Shown one piece after another: positions 23,657 through 35,754 of a stretch of 64,000 nucleotides of DNA. Source of the stretch: Achromobacter insolitus (GTDB taxonomy: Bacteria > Pseudomonadota > Gammaproteobacteria > Burkholderiales > Burkholderiaceae_B); the NCBI RefSeq assembly GCF_002209555.1, contig NZ_NJIF01000006.1, positions 62,001-126,000 of the forward strand, given 5' to 3'. Position 1 is the first letter of the stretch, and each line of letters begins with the position of its first letter. Both the position numbers and the translations under genes were made by a program. The notes below the pieces were generated by a model that made no database searches, was not told the DNA's origin, and saw only the letters and a list, made by a program, of their open reading frames with translations.

Positions 23657-23858
23657 ACATCTCACCAGGGCTGCTACTTTTGCCCGATTGCCTTTCCGCT
23701 GCAATCCAACTAGAAGCGCGGCGCAACGCCCGCCACACGCCGGCACTCCCGCGCGTTGCGCCTACGCCCGGACCCTTGCCCGAGGCGCTCTGGCCGTCTC
23801 TCGAAGACTCTCCTGCTGCAAGCACACGTCGCCTAGTAGCCGTGGAAAGGAGCAGTTC

Positions 23859-25037
23859 ATGGCGCCTGCCCTGAATCATCCAGGGGTGTATATCCAGGAA
23901 ACGCCCACTGGCGCGCAGACCATTGCCGGCGGGCCCACGTCGGTAGCCGCATTCCTGGGCACGGCCATGCGCGGACCGCTCAACCGACCGGTCCGGATCC
24001 TGGATTTTGCCAGCTACGAACGCGAGTTCGGCGGGCTGGCCGAGGATTGTGACCTCGGCTATGCGGTGCTCCAGTTTTTCCTCAACGGCGGCGCCGAGGC
24101 CTGCGTGGTGCGCGTGGCCCCGCCTGGGCTGAACGGCGCACAGGACGCGCACGCGGCCTTCATCGGCCAACCTGCGCAGCGCCTGGGCCTCCATGCACTG
24201 GACGAAGCCCATCCCTTCAACCTGCTATGCCTGCCTGGCATCACGCACGCCGGCGTGCTTGCCGATGCCGTGTCCTACTGCAAGAAGCGGCGCGCCTTCA
24301 TGATCATCGATGCACCGCCACAGGCGGTCGACGCCGCGGCCATGGCCACCGCCGTCATGGGTTCGGCGCTACCCAGGTCCGATCAGGCCGCCGTATATTT
24401 CCCCTGGATTCAGGCGACCGATCCCCTGCACATCGGCCAGCGCCGATTGACACCGCCCTGCGGCGCAATCGCCGGCCTGTACGCGCGCACCGATGGCAAT
24501 CGCGGCGTCTGGAAAGCGCCGGCCGGCATTGACGCCAGTCTTGCCGGGGTGCTGTCCCTGGCCGTCACGGTCAGCGACGACGAGAGCCGCAACCTGAATA
24601 CCCTGGGTGTCAATTGCCTACGCACGTTCCCCGGACGCGGCACGGTCTGCTGGGGTGCGCGGACCCTCCAAGGCATGGACCACTTCGCTTCGGAATACAA
24701 GTACGTGCCGGTGCGCCGCCTGGCGCTCCATCTGGAAGAATCGCTCTATCGCGGCACGCGGTGGGCCGCCTTCGAACCCAATGACGAACCGCTCTGGGCG
24801 CAGATCAGGCTGAACGTCGGCGCCTTCATGAACGCATTGTTCCGCCAGGGCGCATTCCAGGGCGGCACGCCGCGCGACGCCTATCTGGTCAAGTGCGACG
24901 CGGAGACCACCACGCAACATGACATCGATCATGGCGTCGTCAACATCCTGGTGGGCTTTGCCCCGCTCAGGCCGGCCGAGTTCGTCGTCATCCGCGTGCA
25001 GCAACGAGCGGGACGGACTGAAGGATCGCAGCCATGA
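23859..25037 (+). CDS. Contractile tail sheath protein (eCIS/phage-tail type)
   Basis: A 392-residue sheath protein like those of contractile phage tails and extracellular contractile injection systems. The N-terminus is diagnostic: HPGVYIQETPTGAQTIAGG, then PTSVAAFLGTAMRGPLNRPVRI and FASYEREFGG. The C-terminal domain (about residues 280-385) reads EESLYRGTRWAAFEPNDEPLW, then NVGAFMNALFRQGAFQGGTPRDAYLVKCD and DIDHGVVNILVGFAPLRPAEFVV, which is the interlocking domain of sheath subunits. ATG at 23859 has AAAGGAG 7 nt upstream. No tube, baseplate, spike or tape-measure gene is within the window. It is coupled by ATGA overlap to the AAA+ gene, the usual partner in eCIS loci. Confidence 0.92.
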   Translation: MAPALNHPGVYIQETPTGAQTIAGGPTSVAAFLGTAMRGPLNRPVRILDFASYEREFGGLAEDCDLGYAVLQFFLNGGAEACVVRVAPPGLNGAQDAHAAFIGQPAQRLGLHALDEAHPFNLLCLPGITHAGVLADAVSYCKKRRAFMIIDAPPQAVDAAAMATAVMGSALPRSDQAAVYFPWIQATDPLHIGQRRLTPPCGAIAGLYARTDGNRGVWKAPAGIDASLAGVLSLAVTVSDDESRNLNTLGVNCLRTFPGRGTVCWGARTLQGMDHFASEYKYVPVRRLALHLEESLYRGTRWAAFEPNDEPLWAQIRLNVGAFMNALFRQGAFQGGTPRDAYLVKCDAETTTQHDIDHGVVNILVGFAPLRPAEFVVIRVQQRAGRTEGSQP

Positions 25038-25621
25038 ACGTGCCCGCCGAACCGCGGATTCTGGCGCTGTGGGACACCGGTAGCGAGAGCCGTTCCCACG
25101 CACTGGCACAGGCATCCGCAGGCGCCGAGGCGCTGGCGCGCGAAACCGGGCTGACGCTGCATCGCGTCGACCTTTCTCGCATCATCGGCAAGTACATCGG
25201 GGAAACCGAAAAGAACCTGAACCGCCTGTTCGAGTCCGTGGAGCAAGCCGGCGCCATCTTGCTGTTTGACGAAGCCGACGCGCTCTTCGGCAAACGCACG
25301 AACGTCAGGGACAGCCATGACCGCTACGCAAACATCGAGGTCAGCTACCTGCTCCAACCCATAGCACCGTACCTCGGCCAGGCGTCCGGGGCCGCGGGCC
25401 TTAAGTCCAACGTGGACAGCACGTTCCTGCGGCGGCTACGCCTTGTTGTCGTGTTTCCGGCTGCCGCGCCGGATCCCCGCGCGCGCATCTGGCGCCGCGC
25501 ATTCCCGGCCGCCGCCCCCGGCGCCGAAGTCACCATGACGCGCCTGCTGCAAGCGGTCCGCGCCGAAGCAACCCCACATGCCCGGCCCTTGCCTGGCACC
25601 AAGCTGAGAGAACATCCATGA
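25034..25621 (+). CDS. AAA+ ATPase-like protein, eCIS type, with degenerate Walker A
   Basis: A 195-residue protein clearly derived from the AAA+ ATPase of contractile injection loci. Residues 31-110 read AEALARETGLTLHRVDLS, IIGKYIGETEKNLNRLF, AILLFDEADALFGKRT (Walker B at 75-80) and RYANIEVSYLLQ. FLRRLRLVVVFP (131-142) holds the arginine finger. The P-loop expected before AEALARE is replaced by WDTGSESRSHALAQASAG, with no GxxxxGK[ST]. Sensor 1, usually LATN before LKSN, is GAAGLKSN. Nucleotide hydrolysis is therefore doubtful. The N-terminal domain of full-length relatives is absent. ATGA overlaps couple it to both neighbours. Confidence 0.85.
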   Translation: MNVPAEPRILALWDTGSESRSHALAQASAGAEALARETGLTLHRVDLSRIIGKYIGETEKNLNRLFESVEQAGAILLFDEADALFGKRTNVRDSHDRYANIEVSYLLQPIAPYLGQASGAAGLKSNVDSTFLRRLRLVVVFPAAAPDPRARIWRRAFPAAAPGAEVTMTRLLQAVRAEATPHARPLPGTKLREHP

Positions 25622-25833
25622 AACCCGTCATCAATGAGTATGTCCGCGAGCTCAGCCACCCTGGCTACGACGCGGCCCAGCGCAATGCCTTCGTCGCCGC
25701 CATGGTTAGCAGGCGGCTGATGCGGCGCACGGAGGAGCAGCGCGAGGCGGGCGAGGCCGATGCCGCGCTGGCAAGCGCCCTCGGCGACAATGCCACGGGC
25801 TCTGACGCCCGCGCCGACAACGGCAAGACTTGA
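25618..25833 (+). CDS. 71-residue protein, third gene of the sheath operon
   Basis: A small acidic/basic helical protein (MKPVINEYVRELSHPGYDAA..., ending in a polar GDNATGSDARADNGKT tail). No signal peptide, TM helix or known motif is visible; the segment NAFVAAMVSRRLMRRTEEQ looks like one amphipathic helix. Its ATG overlaps the stop of the AAA+-like gene, which makes it a genuine coupled gene and a likely partner of the sheath or ATPase-like protein. No function can be assigned. Confidence 0.7.
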   Translation: MKPVINEYVRELSHPGYDAAQRNAFVAAMVSRRLMRRTEEQREAGEADAALASALGDNATGSDARADNGKT

Positions 25834-25990
25834 GTGCTGCGCCGCTGCAGGATGACCCTGCGACCGCCATGGGCGCCGCGCGCGCGGACAAGCCCGGCCG
25901 GCCGCCACGGTATCATCAGGCCTGTTGCGCCGGCTTGCTCCTCCAGGGGCAACTGGCGCTGCCATTCCCGCCCACATCCTGCAAAACGCG

Positions 25991-26536
25991 ATGACCCCAT
26001 ACATCTCGGCCGGCATTCTGCTATCAGGCGTTTTCGCCGCCATCGCCTACCGCGGGAAGCGGCAGCGCGCGATAGACACAGCCGGCCGGCGCCTCGGCAG
26101 CGATCTGGTCGCGGGCGGCGCGCTCTACGGCGTGGCCGCGCCTCCTATCGGCGGCGCAGGCGTGGTCATGGGCCTGACCGCCGCAACCCGTGATCCCGAG
26201 ACCCTGCTCATGCTGGTCTACGCCTTGCCCTGGTTCTACATTTTCGGCTTTGTACCCGCATTGCTGTGCGGGGTCGTGGCCGGCGCGCTGCGGCCGGCGC
26301 ATCCGTCCTGGCGCGCCTGCGCCGGGATGGCGCTGGTCGGCGCCGTCTATGGCTTCGTTTTCCTGGTCGGTTTCATTTCCCACAACAGACCATGGCAGGA
26401 GGAACTGGGCTTCCCCCTGACCGTGGGCGCCGCGCCCGGCGCGGTGAGCGCTTTCCTGTGCGCGCGCTTGTTCTATGGCAGGCCGGGCGGCCGCGGCGCG
26501 TCAGGCGGCAACGCTCCGCAATCGGCGATGCAATAA
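25991..26536 (+). CDS. Small polytopic membrane protein of unknown function
   Basis: A 181-residue inner-membrane protein with about five hydrophobic helices: ISAGILLSGVFAAIAY, LVAGGALYGVAAPPIGGAGVVMGL, LLMLVYALPWFYIFGFVPALLCGVVAGAL, GMALVGAVYGFVFLVGFI and a C-terminal LTVGAAPGAVSAFLCARLF. I recognise no family. ATG at 25991 starts directly before the first helix; the frame is open 66 bp further upstream. It is 157 bp beyond the sheath operon and may be separate. It converges on the histidine kinase gene 28 bp away. Confidence 0.7.
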   Translation: MTPYISAGILLSGVFAAIAYRGKRQRAIDTAGRRLGSDLVAGGALYGVAAPPIGGAGVVMGLTAATRDPETLLMLVYALPWFYIFGFVPALLCGVVAGALRPAHPSWRACAGMALVGAVYGFVFLVGFISHNRPWQEELGFPLTVGAAPGAVSAFLCARLFYGRPGGRGASGGNAPQSAMQ

Positions 26537-26564
26537 CGTCCCAATGTGCCATCACGGCCGGCCC

Positions 26565-30284
<3,720 letters not shown>

Positions 30285-30412
30285 GGCCTTTCCTATTTTG
30301 TGGAACAGAGGTGGTCGCGCATGCGCGACTCCCGGAGAGGCGCGGCCACTTGATGATATCCCACGGAGGAAAGGCGATTCGAGGCAAGTCGCAACTGAAG
30401 TAACGAGTTGCC

Positions 30413-31198
30413 TCAATGCCGCAGCGCGGCCGCCAACCCCCTTACTTCTTCCAGTGCGCCAGCCACGCCGCGTTCGGCCAACACCTGCGCCAGCCGTGAA
30501 CCGACAACCACCAGATCGGCGTATCGGGCGACAAGCCGGGCTTCGTCGGGCGAGCGCACGCCAAACCCGGCGGCCAGGGGCAGCCGGGTCTGCGAGCGCA
30601 AGCGATCCAGGTCCTGCGCGATGCGGCGCTCGTCCGGCAGATCCGCGCCCGTCGTCCCGGCCAGCATGATGTGATAAACAAAACCGCTGGCGTCGTGCAG
30701 CAATGCGGCCAGCCGGGCATCCTCCGAAGTCGGCGCGGACATGCGGATGAGATGGATGCCGTGCGCGCGCGCTTGCCGGGCGATATCGCCGGCATGCTCG
30801 ATCGGCAGATCGATGATGATCAGGCCGTCCACACCCGCGGCGGCGGCGTCTTCGATGAAGGGCGCCACGCCATGACGCAGAATGGGGTTCAGGTAGCCCA
30901 TCAGCACCACCGGCGTGTGCGCGTCCGTCTCGCGAAACTCGCGCACCAGGGCCAGCGTGCGCTTCAAGGTCTGGCCGCCCGCCAACGCGCGCACGTTTGC
31001 CTGCTGCAGGACGGGGCCGTCGGCGACCGGATCGCTGAACGGCATGCCGAGTTCGATCATGTCGGCGCCCGCCGCGCGCAAACCGCGCAGCAGTTCCAGG
31101 CAGGCGCCTGGATCGGGATCGCCCGCGGCAAAATAAGTGACCAGGCCGCTGCGTCCGGATTGGCGCAGCGCCGCAAGGGTTTGGTCCAACCGAGTCAT
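30413..31198 (-). CDS. trpA: Tryptophan synthase alpha chain
   Basis: A 261-residue TIM-barrel subunit that cleaves indole-3-glycerol phosphate and passes indole to TrpB. Catalytic Glu49 and Asp60 are present in [41 protein letters not shown] and the phosphate-binding [11 protein letters not shown] and VVGSRLAQ blocks follow in order. It overlaps trpB by four bases (ATGA), as expected for a pair translated in equal amounts. Confidence 0.97.
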   Translation of the reverse strand: MTRLDQTLAALRQSGRSGLVTYFAAGDPDPGACLELLRGLRAAGADMIELGMPFSDPVADGPVLQQANVRALAGGQTLKRTLALVREFRETDAHTPVVLMGYLNPILRHGVAPFIEDAAAAGVDGLIIIDLPIEHAGDIARQARAHGIHLIRMSAPTSEDARLAALLHDASGFVYHIMLAGTTGADLPDERRIAQDLDRLRSQTRLPLAAGFGVRSPDEARLVARYADLVVVGSRLAQVLAERGVAGALEEVRGLAAALRH

Positions 31199-32403
31199 GC
31201 CGCCACCTCGCCAAATTGCGTAACCGTGTCCATGTCCTTGTCGCCGCGTCCGCTGAGGCACACGACAAGAATCTCGTTGCGCGCCATCTGCGGCGCCAGC
31301 TTGCGCATATAGGCCAACGCATGCGCGCTTTCCAGCGCCGGCAGGATGCCCTCCCTGCCCGTCAGCCAATGAAAGGCCGCCACGGCTTCCGCGTCCGTGA
31401 CGGACACATAGTCCACGCGCCCACGATCATGCAACAGGGCGTGTTCGGGGCCGACGCCGGGATAGTCGAGTCCGGCCGAAATCGAATGCGCGTTCACGAT
31501 CTGGCCGTCGTCATCCTGCAGGTAATAGCTGCGGCAGCCGTGCAGCACGCCTTCGTGGCCCGCGCTGATGCTGGCGGCGTGCGCCCCGCTGGCCAGGCCC
31601 AGACCGCCGGCTTCGACGCCGTACAGGCGCACGTCCGCCAGTTCAAGGAAGGGATAGAAGAACCCCATCGCGTTGGAGCCGCCGCCCACGCAGGCCACCA
31701 TGGCGTCGGGCATACGGCCGGTCTTGGCGGCGATCTGCTGGCGCGTCTCCACGCCGATGACCTTCTGGAATTCGCGCACCAGCCAAGGATAGGGGTGCGG
31801 GCCAGCCCCCGTGCCCAACAGGTAGTAGGTAGCGGCGGGATTCGCAATCCAATCGCGCAGCGCCTCGTTCATCGCGTCCTTCAGCGTGGCGGTGCCGGCA
31901 TGCACGGCGCGCACCTCTGCGCCCAGCATATGCATGCGCCGCACGTTGACGGACTGGCGCGCCATGTCTTCGGCGCCCATGTACACCACGCACTCCAGGC
32001 CGAACAAGGCGCAGACCGTCGCCGTCGCCACGCCATGCTGTCCCGCGCCCGTCTCGGCGATGATGCGGCGCTTGCCCATGCGGCGAGCCAGCAGGATCTG
32101 CCCCAGGCAGTTGTTGATCTTATGCGCGCCGGTATGGTTCAGGTCTTCGCGCTTCAGATATACCTGCGCGCCCCCAAGCTCCTCTGACACGCCGCGAGCC
32201 AGGAACAGCGGGCTCGGCCGGCCCACATAGTCGGCCAGCATGCCGCGATAGCTATGCCAGAAGTCCTCGTCGGCCAGCGCTGCCTTGAACTCGCGTTCAA
32301 GCTCGTCCAGGGCGGGGACCAGCGTTTCGGGCATGTAGCGCCCGCCGTAGGGGCCGAATTGGCCATGGCTGTCGGGCGCGGCCGGATGGATGGAGGATGG
32401 CAT
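31195..32403 (-). CDS. trpB: Tryptophan synthase beta chain
   Basis: A 402-residue PLP enzyme that joins indole and serine to make tryptophan. The PLP lysine is Lys95 in [36 protein letters not shown], the PLP-phosphate loop [12 protein letters not shown] and the C-terminal [14 protein letters not shown] are intact. It is the first gene of trpBA, divergent from a TrpI-like LysR gene as in pseudomonads. No other trp gene is nearby, and trpF is not adjacent. The ribosome site is weak (GGAA about 10 nt upstream). Confidence 0.97.
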   Translation of the reverse strand: MPSSIHPAAPDSHGQFGPYGGRYMPETLVPALDELEREFKAALADEDFWHSYRGMLADYVGRPSPLFLARGVSEELGGAQVYLKREDLNHTGAHKINNCLGQILLARRMGKRRIIAETGAGQHGVATATVCALFGLECVVYMGAEDMARQSVNVRRMHMLGAEVRAVHAGTATLKDAMNEALRDWIANPAATYYLLGTGAGPHPYPWLVREFQKVIGVETRQQIAAKTGRMPDAMVACVGGGSNAMGFFYPFLELADVRLYGVEAGGLGLASGAHAASISAGHEGVLHGCRSYYLQDDDGQIVNAHSISAGLDYPGVGPEHALLHDRGRVDYVSVTDAEAVAAFHWLTGREGILPALESAHALAYMRKLAPQMARNEILVVCLSGRGDKDMDTVTQFGEVAA

Positions 32404-32428
32404 GGGCTAAGGTTCCATGAACAGGTGG

Positions 32429-32444
32429 TAAGGATTTTTCCTTA
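32429..32444. promoter_or_regulatory. Palindrome TAAGGA-TTTT-TCCTTA in the trpB/LysR intergenic region
   Basis: A 6-bp inverted repeat around four T, 26 bp upstream of the trpB start codon, within the 114-bp AT-rich stretch between the divergent genes. Position suits a LysR-type activator site or overlap with the trpB promoter. No other clear dyad of this length is seen there. Confidence 0.4.
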
Positions 32445-32517
32445 TGCTATCTTCATGGAAAATTTATTTGAATCAATGATTTATTAATTATCCATGTAAG
32501 TTGAACTAACAGATTTC

Positions 32518-33441
32518 ATGAGACGCCTACCCTCCCTCAATGCCCTGCGATTCTTCGATAGCGCGGCCCGCCAAGCGAGTTTCACGCTGGCGGCGAAGGA
32601 ACTGTGCGTGACCCACAGCGCTGTCAGCCAGCAGATCCGGCAATTGGAAGAATGGCTGGGCTGCGCGCTTTTCGAGCGCCGCGCCGCACGCGTCCAGCTG
32701 ACGGCGGCCGGCTTGAGGCTGCAACAGGCGGCCCACGATGCCTTCGATCTGCTGGAGCGACGGTGCGACGAACTCAAGCGCAGCACGCAGCCGGCGGAAC
32801 TGACGGTGGGAGCACCGGCCAGTTTTCTCTCCAATTGGCTGATCCCGAGGCTCGAACGTTTCGAAGCCCTGCATCCGGCCATCCGCGTCAGGCTGCAGAC
32901 GGCGGCGGATCCCGCCTTGCTGAACACGCAGCGCGTGGACGCCCTGATCCTGGCCGGACGCACATGGCCGCAAACGTGGGATGTGACTCCGCTTTTCGCC
33001 GAGACGATAGGCCCGGTCTGCACGCCGGCCCTGGCTGCGCGTATCCGCAGCCCTGCCGATGTGCTGGACGCGCCGCTGCTGCACACCAGTTCACGGCCCG
33101 ACGCCTGGAAGGATTGGGCAGCGCTCCAGGGCATCGCGCTGGCCCCGCGACAGCCGGGGCGCGAATTCGACCATCTGGGCCACATGCTGGAAGCCGCCGC
33201 CGCCGGCCTGGGCATGGCCATCGCGCCCGCGGTGCTGGTGGAGTCCGAGCTGCATCGCGGCAGGCTGGCCGCCCCCTTGGACTTCGTAGAAAGCGGCGCG
33301 GCATTCAGCCTGTGCCTGCGCAAGGCTGCGGCCCGGCCCGATGGCGCGCACGAGCGCTTGCGCGACTGGCTGCTGGCCAGCGCCGGGCTGGATCTCAGCC
33401 CATACCAGGGCGATAAGGCCGCAGCCACGCAGGGCCGCTAG
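32518..33441 (+). CDS. TrpI-like LysR-type regulator
   Basis: A 307-residue LysR protein of the GcvA/TrpI branch. HTH residues 5-63 read LPSLNALRFFDSAARQASFTLAAKELCVTHSAVSQQIRQLEEWLG followed by LFERRAARVQLT. The effector domain includes FLSNWLIPRLERFEALHPAIRVRL and a C-terminal GLGMAIAPAVLVESELHRGRL. Divergence from trpBA is the classical TrpI arrangement, in which the regulator activates trpBA with indoleglycerol phosphate. That role is inferred from position; the branch is hard to separate from other GcvA-like proteins by eye. Confidence 0.88.
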   Translation: MRRLPSLNALRFFDSAARQASFTLAAKELCVTHSAVSQQIRQLEEWLGCALFERRAARVQLTAAGLRLQQAAHDAFDLLERRCDELKRSTQPAELTVGAPASFLSNWLIPRLERFEALHPAIRVRLQTAADPALLNTQRVDALILAGRTWPQTWDVTPLFAETIGPVCTPALAARIRSPADVLDAPLLHTSSRPDAWKDWAALQGIALAPRQPGREFDHLGHMLEAAAAGLGMAIAPAVLVESELHRGRLAAPLDFVESGAAFSLCLRKAAARPDGAHERLRDWLLASAGLDLSPYQGDKAAATQGR

Positions 33442-33565
33442 CGCCAGGGGCCGACCGCGCCACAGGCGGGGCCTCTACCGCCCCCATTTATTGCAATCCC
33501 CCGCCGCTATACTGGACTTAACTCAATACCCTTTACGCGCCGCGCCTTTTCTGCTGCGCCCCGTT

Positions 33566-35647
33566 ATGTCCGTCTTGTCGTCCATGCTGCGCCCCGTTGG
33601 CCGGGCGCTATTTTGTGCCTTCGCCACCCTCCTCTACGCCCATGCGTTCGCCGCGCCGCCAACGCTGGCGCAATGCCACGGCATCAAGGATCTGGCTTTC
33701 GTTGCCCATCTGGACGACGACCTGCTGTTCATGAACCCCGACATCGCTTCCAACATCGAGGCGGGCGGTTGCGTGCGCCTGGTGTATCTGACTGCCAGCG
33801 ATGCCGGCGAAGGCGACGGCTACATGCTGGGACGCGAGCGCGGCGTGCGCGCGGCCTATGCCTATATGGCGCACCAGCCCGATGAATGGAAGGAAGACGC
33901 CGGCACGGCGGGCGGACGCCGCATCGCGCGCTTCACCCTGAAGGGCAACCCGCGCGTGCAGCTTTGGCACATGCGCCTGAAGGACCCCTGGCTGGGCAAG
34001 GGCTGGGGCAGCCTGACGCCGCTGAGCCGCACCGAATCCGAACCCGGACAGAACGTCGACACACTCGGTCCTTATGCCGAGTCCTATACGCGCGAGCAGC
34101 TGATCGACACGCTGGCCGACCTGATCCGCCAGTATGCCCCGACCACGGTGCGCCACCTCGACGACACGATCGCCGTCCCCTACACGCAATTGTGCTGGCG
34201 CTGCGCCGGTCACGGGCATCCCGACCACATCGCCAGCGCGCGGCTGGCGCGCGAGGCCATGTTGCGCGCGCCCGGCAACTACGCCGAGATGGGCTATGTC
34301 GACTACCCCAGCCAGGAACGCGCCACCAACCTGACCGAAGCCGAGATCGCCAACAAGTCGCTGATCTTCCAGCACTATGCCTGGAACGACTATCACTATT
34401 GCGCGGGCCCCACCGGTTGCAAGGAACCCGCCGGCCCGGCGGCCGCCTGGGTGCAGCGCGCCTATTACGTATCGCGCCAGGACATTGCGCCGCAGCTCTA
34501 CCCGGACGGGCGCGGCGGCCTGGTGGTGTTTGCGGCCGGCGAGACCAACGGCGCCGTCAACCGCTGGGATGCCGGCCAGCGCCGCTGGCAAAGCCTGGGC
34601 GGCCGCACCAGCGGCCCCCTGGTCTCGTTCACGCATGCCGACGGCACGGCCGGGCTGATGGCTCGCGACCCGCTGGGCGGCGTATGGGCCAACAAACAAC
34701 GCCACGACGGCACCTGGCAAGGCTGGCAGGCCCTGGGCGGCCTGCGCGTGACCCAGATACCTGCGGTGGCGCCGCGTGGCGAAGCCGCCGCCGTGGCGCT
34801 GGGCTACGACGGGCTGCTGCACTGGATCACGCCGTCCGGCGTCGACGGCAGCTGGAGCACCTGGCAGGACCTGCCGCCGCTTGAAGGCGTGACCGGCTCC
34901 CCGGCTGCTGCGCTGGGCGGTGACGGACGCTACGTCATCTTCGCCGTCACGGGGAACGGCGAACTCCACTACACCCGCCAGTTGCCGGCGGCCAAAGGCC
35001 AGCTTCCCGAATGGCAGGACTGGCGCCGCGTGCCCGCCCCCCAGGCCGCCGGCGGGCTGGCAGCGATCCGCAACCACGAAAACCGCGTCGAACTGTACTT
35101 CCGGCAGCGCGGCAACAACCATCTGACCCGCCTGATGGAAACCGGCGATACCACCGACCTCAATATGGACTGGAGCGCGCCGACCGACATGGGCGTGCCC
35201 TACATCGGCCGCCCCGCCATCAGCGCCGACGCCACGGGCAATGTCATGGTCGCGCTGCTGGAACGCGCCGGAGGACAGCTCTGGCTGGTGGAGCACGGCA
35301 GGCCGGCCAAACTGGACGCCGAAGCCGCATCGCCGCCTGCGATCAATCTGGTCAATGGCACGCTTTACATTGTGGCCCGCGCCACCGGCGGCCCGCAGCG
35401 CTACGAAGTACTGTCGCGCCACGAAGGCAACTGGACCCGCGGCCTGACGCTGGAAGGCGTGCCGTCCGCCGGCGGCGGCCCCTTCGAGGCAGTGGCCGCC
35501 CGCCCCGTGGACCTGCCCAAGCTCGGCGCCAACAACGCCAACAATGCGGCCGTGGTCCGGCCGTCCGCGGACGATCCGGGCGCGCTCAGCGTGGGACGCA
35601 TGCCGACCCAGGCTTCACAGGCAGCAACCCCCACGACGGTCCGATAA
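33566..35647 (+). CDS. Secreted PIG-L family deacetylase with propeller-like C-terminal domain
   Basis: A 693-residue exported protein. Signal peptide: MSVLSSMLRPVGRALFCAFATLLYAHAFAA. The PIG-L zinc site is present: His48-x-Asp50-Asp51 in VAHLDDDLLF and His216-Pro-Asp-His219 in GHGHPDH, so N-deacetylation of an amino sugar is plausible. From about residue 335 to 650 come repeated blocks such as NRWDAGQRRWQSLGG, GVWANKQRHDGTWQGWQALGG and LHWITPSGVDGSWSTWQDLPP. These look like PLL/lectin-type beta-propeller blades, perhaps binding glycans. A candidate -10 TATACT lies at 33508. The enzyme may act on surface polysaccharide or peptidoglycan, but that is inference. Confidence 0.85.
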   Translation: MSVLSSMLRPVGRALFCAFATLLYAHAFAAPPTLAQCHGIKDLAFVAHLDDDLLFMNPDIASNIEAGGCVRLVYLTASDAGEGDGYMLGRERGVRAAYAYMAHQPDEWKEDAGTAGGRRIARFTLKGNPRVQLWHMRLKDPWLGKGWGSLTPLSRTESEPGQNVDTLGPYAESYTREQLIDTLADLIRQYAPTTVRHLDDTIAVPYTQLCWRCAGHGHPDHIASARLAREAMLRAPGNYAEMGYVDYPSQERATNLTEAEIANKSLIFQHYAWNDYHYCAGPTGCKEPAGPAAAWVQRAYYVSRQDIAPQLYPDGRGGLVVFAAGETNGAVNRWDAGQRRWQSLGGRTSGPLVSFTHADGTAGLMARDPLGGVWANKQRHDGTWQGWQALGGLRVTQIPAVAPRGEAAAVALGYDGLLHWITPSGVDGSWSTWQDLPPLEGVTGSPAAALGGDGRYVIFAVTGNGELHYTRQLPAAKGQLPEWQDWRRVPAPQAAGGLAAIRNHENRVELYFRQRGNNHLTRLMETGDTTDLNMDWSAPTDMGVPYIGRPAISADATGNVMVALLERAGGQLWLVEHGRPAKLDAEAASPPAINLVNGTLYIVARATGGPQRYEVLSRHEGNWTRGLTLEGVPSAGGGPFEAVAARPVDLPKLGANNANNAAVVRPSADDPGALSVGRMPTQASQAATPTTVR

Positions 35648-35754
35648 TCCGTTTGGTCTTGTCATCCTTCGTTACCGGAGAGAAAATTCCGCCTAGCCGC
35701 GCGGTCCAGCCCGAGCGTGCATGAAGCGCCATGTCGCCGCAGGGGGAACCGCAA

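Noticed and set aside
23859-25833. Possible complete prophage or full contractile injection system
   Set aside because: No capsid, terminase, integrase, tube, baseplate or spike gene is found around the sheath gene; flanking genes are ordinary chromosomal ones.
33608-35422. 604-codon open frame on the minus strand
   Set aside because: Antisense to the PIG-L protein, which has intact zinc motifs and a signal peptide.
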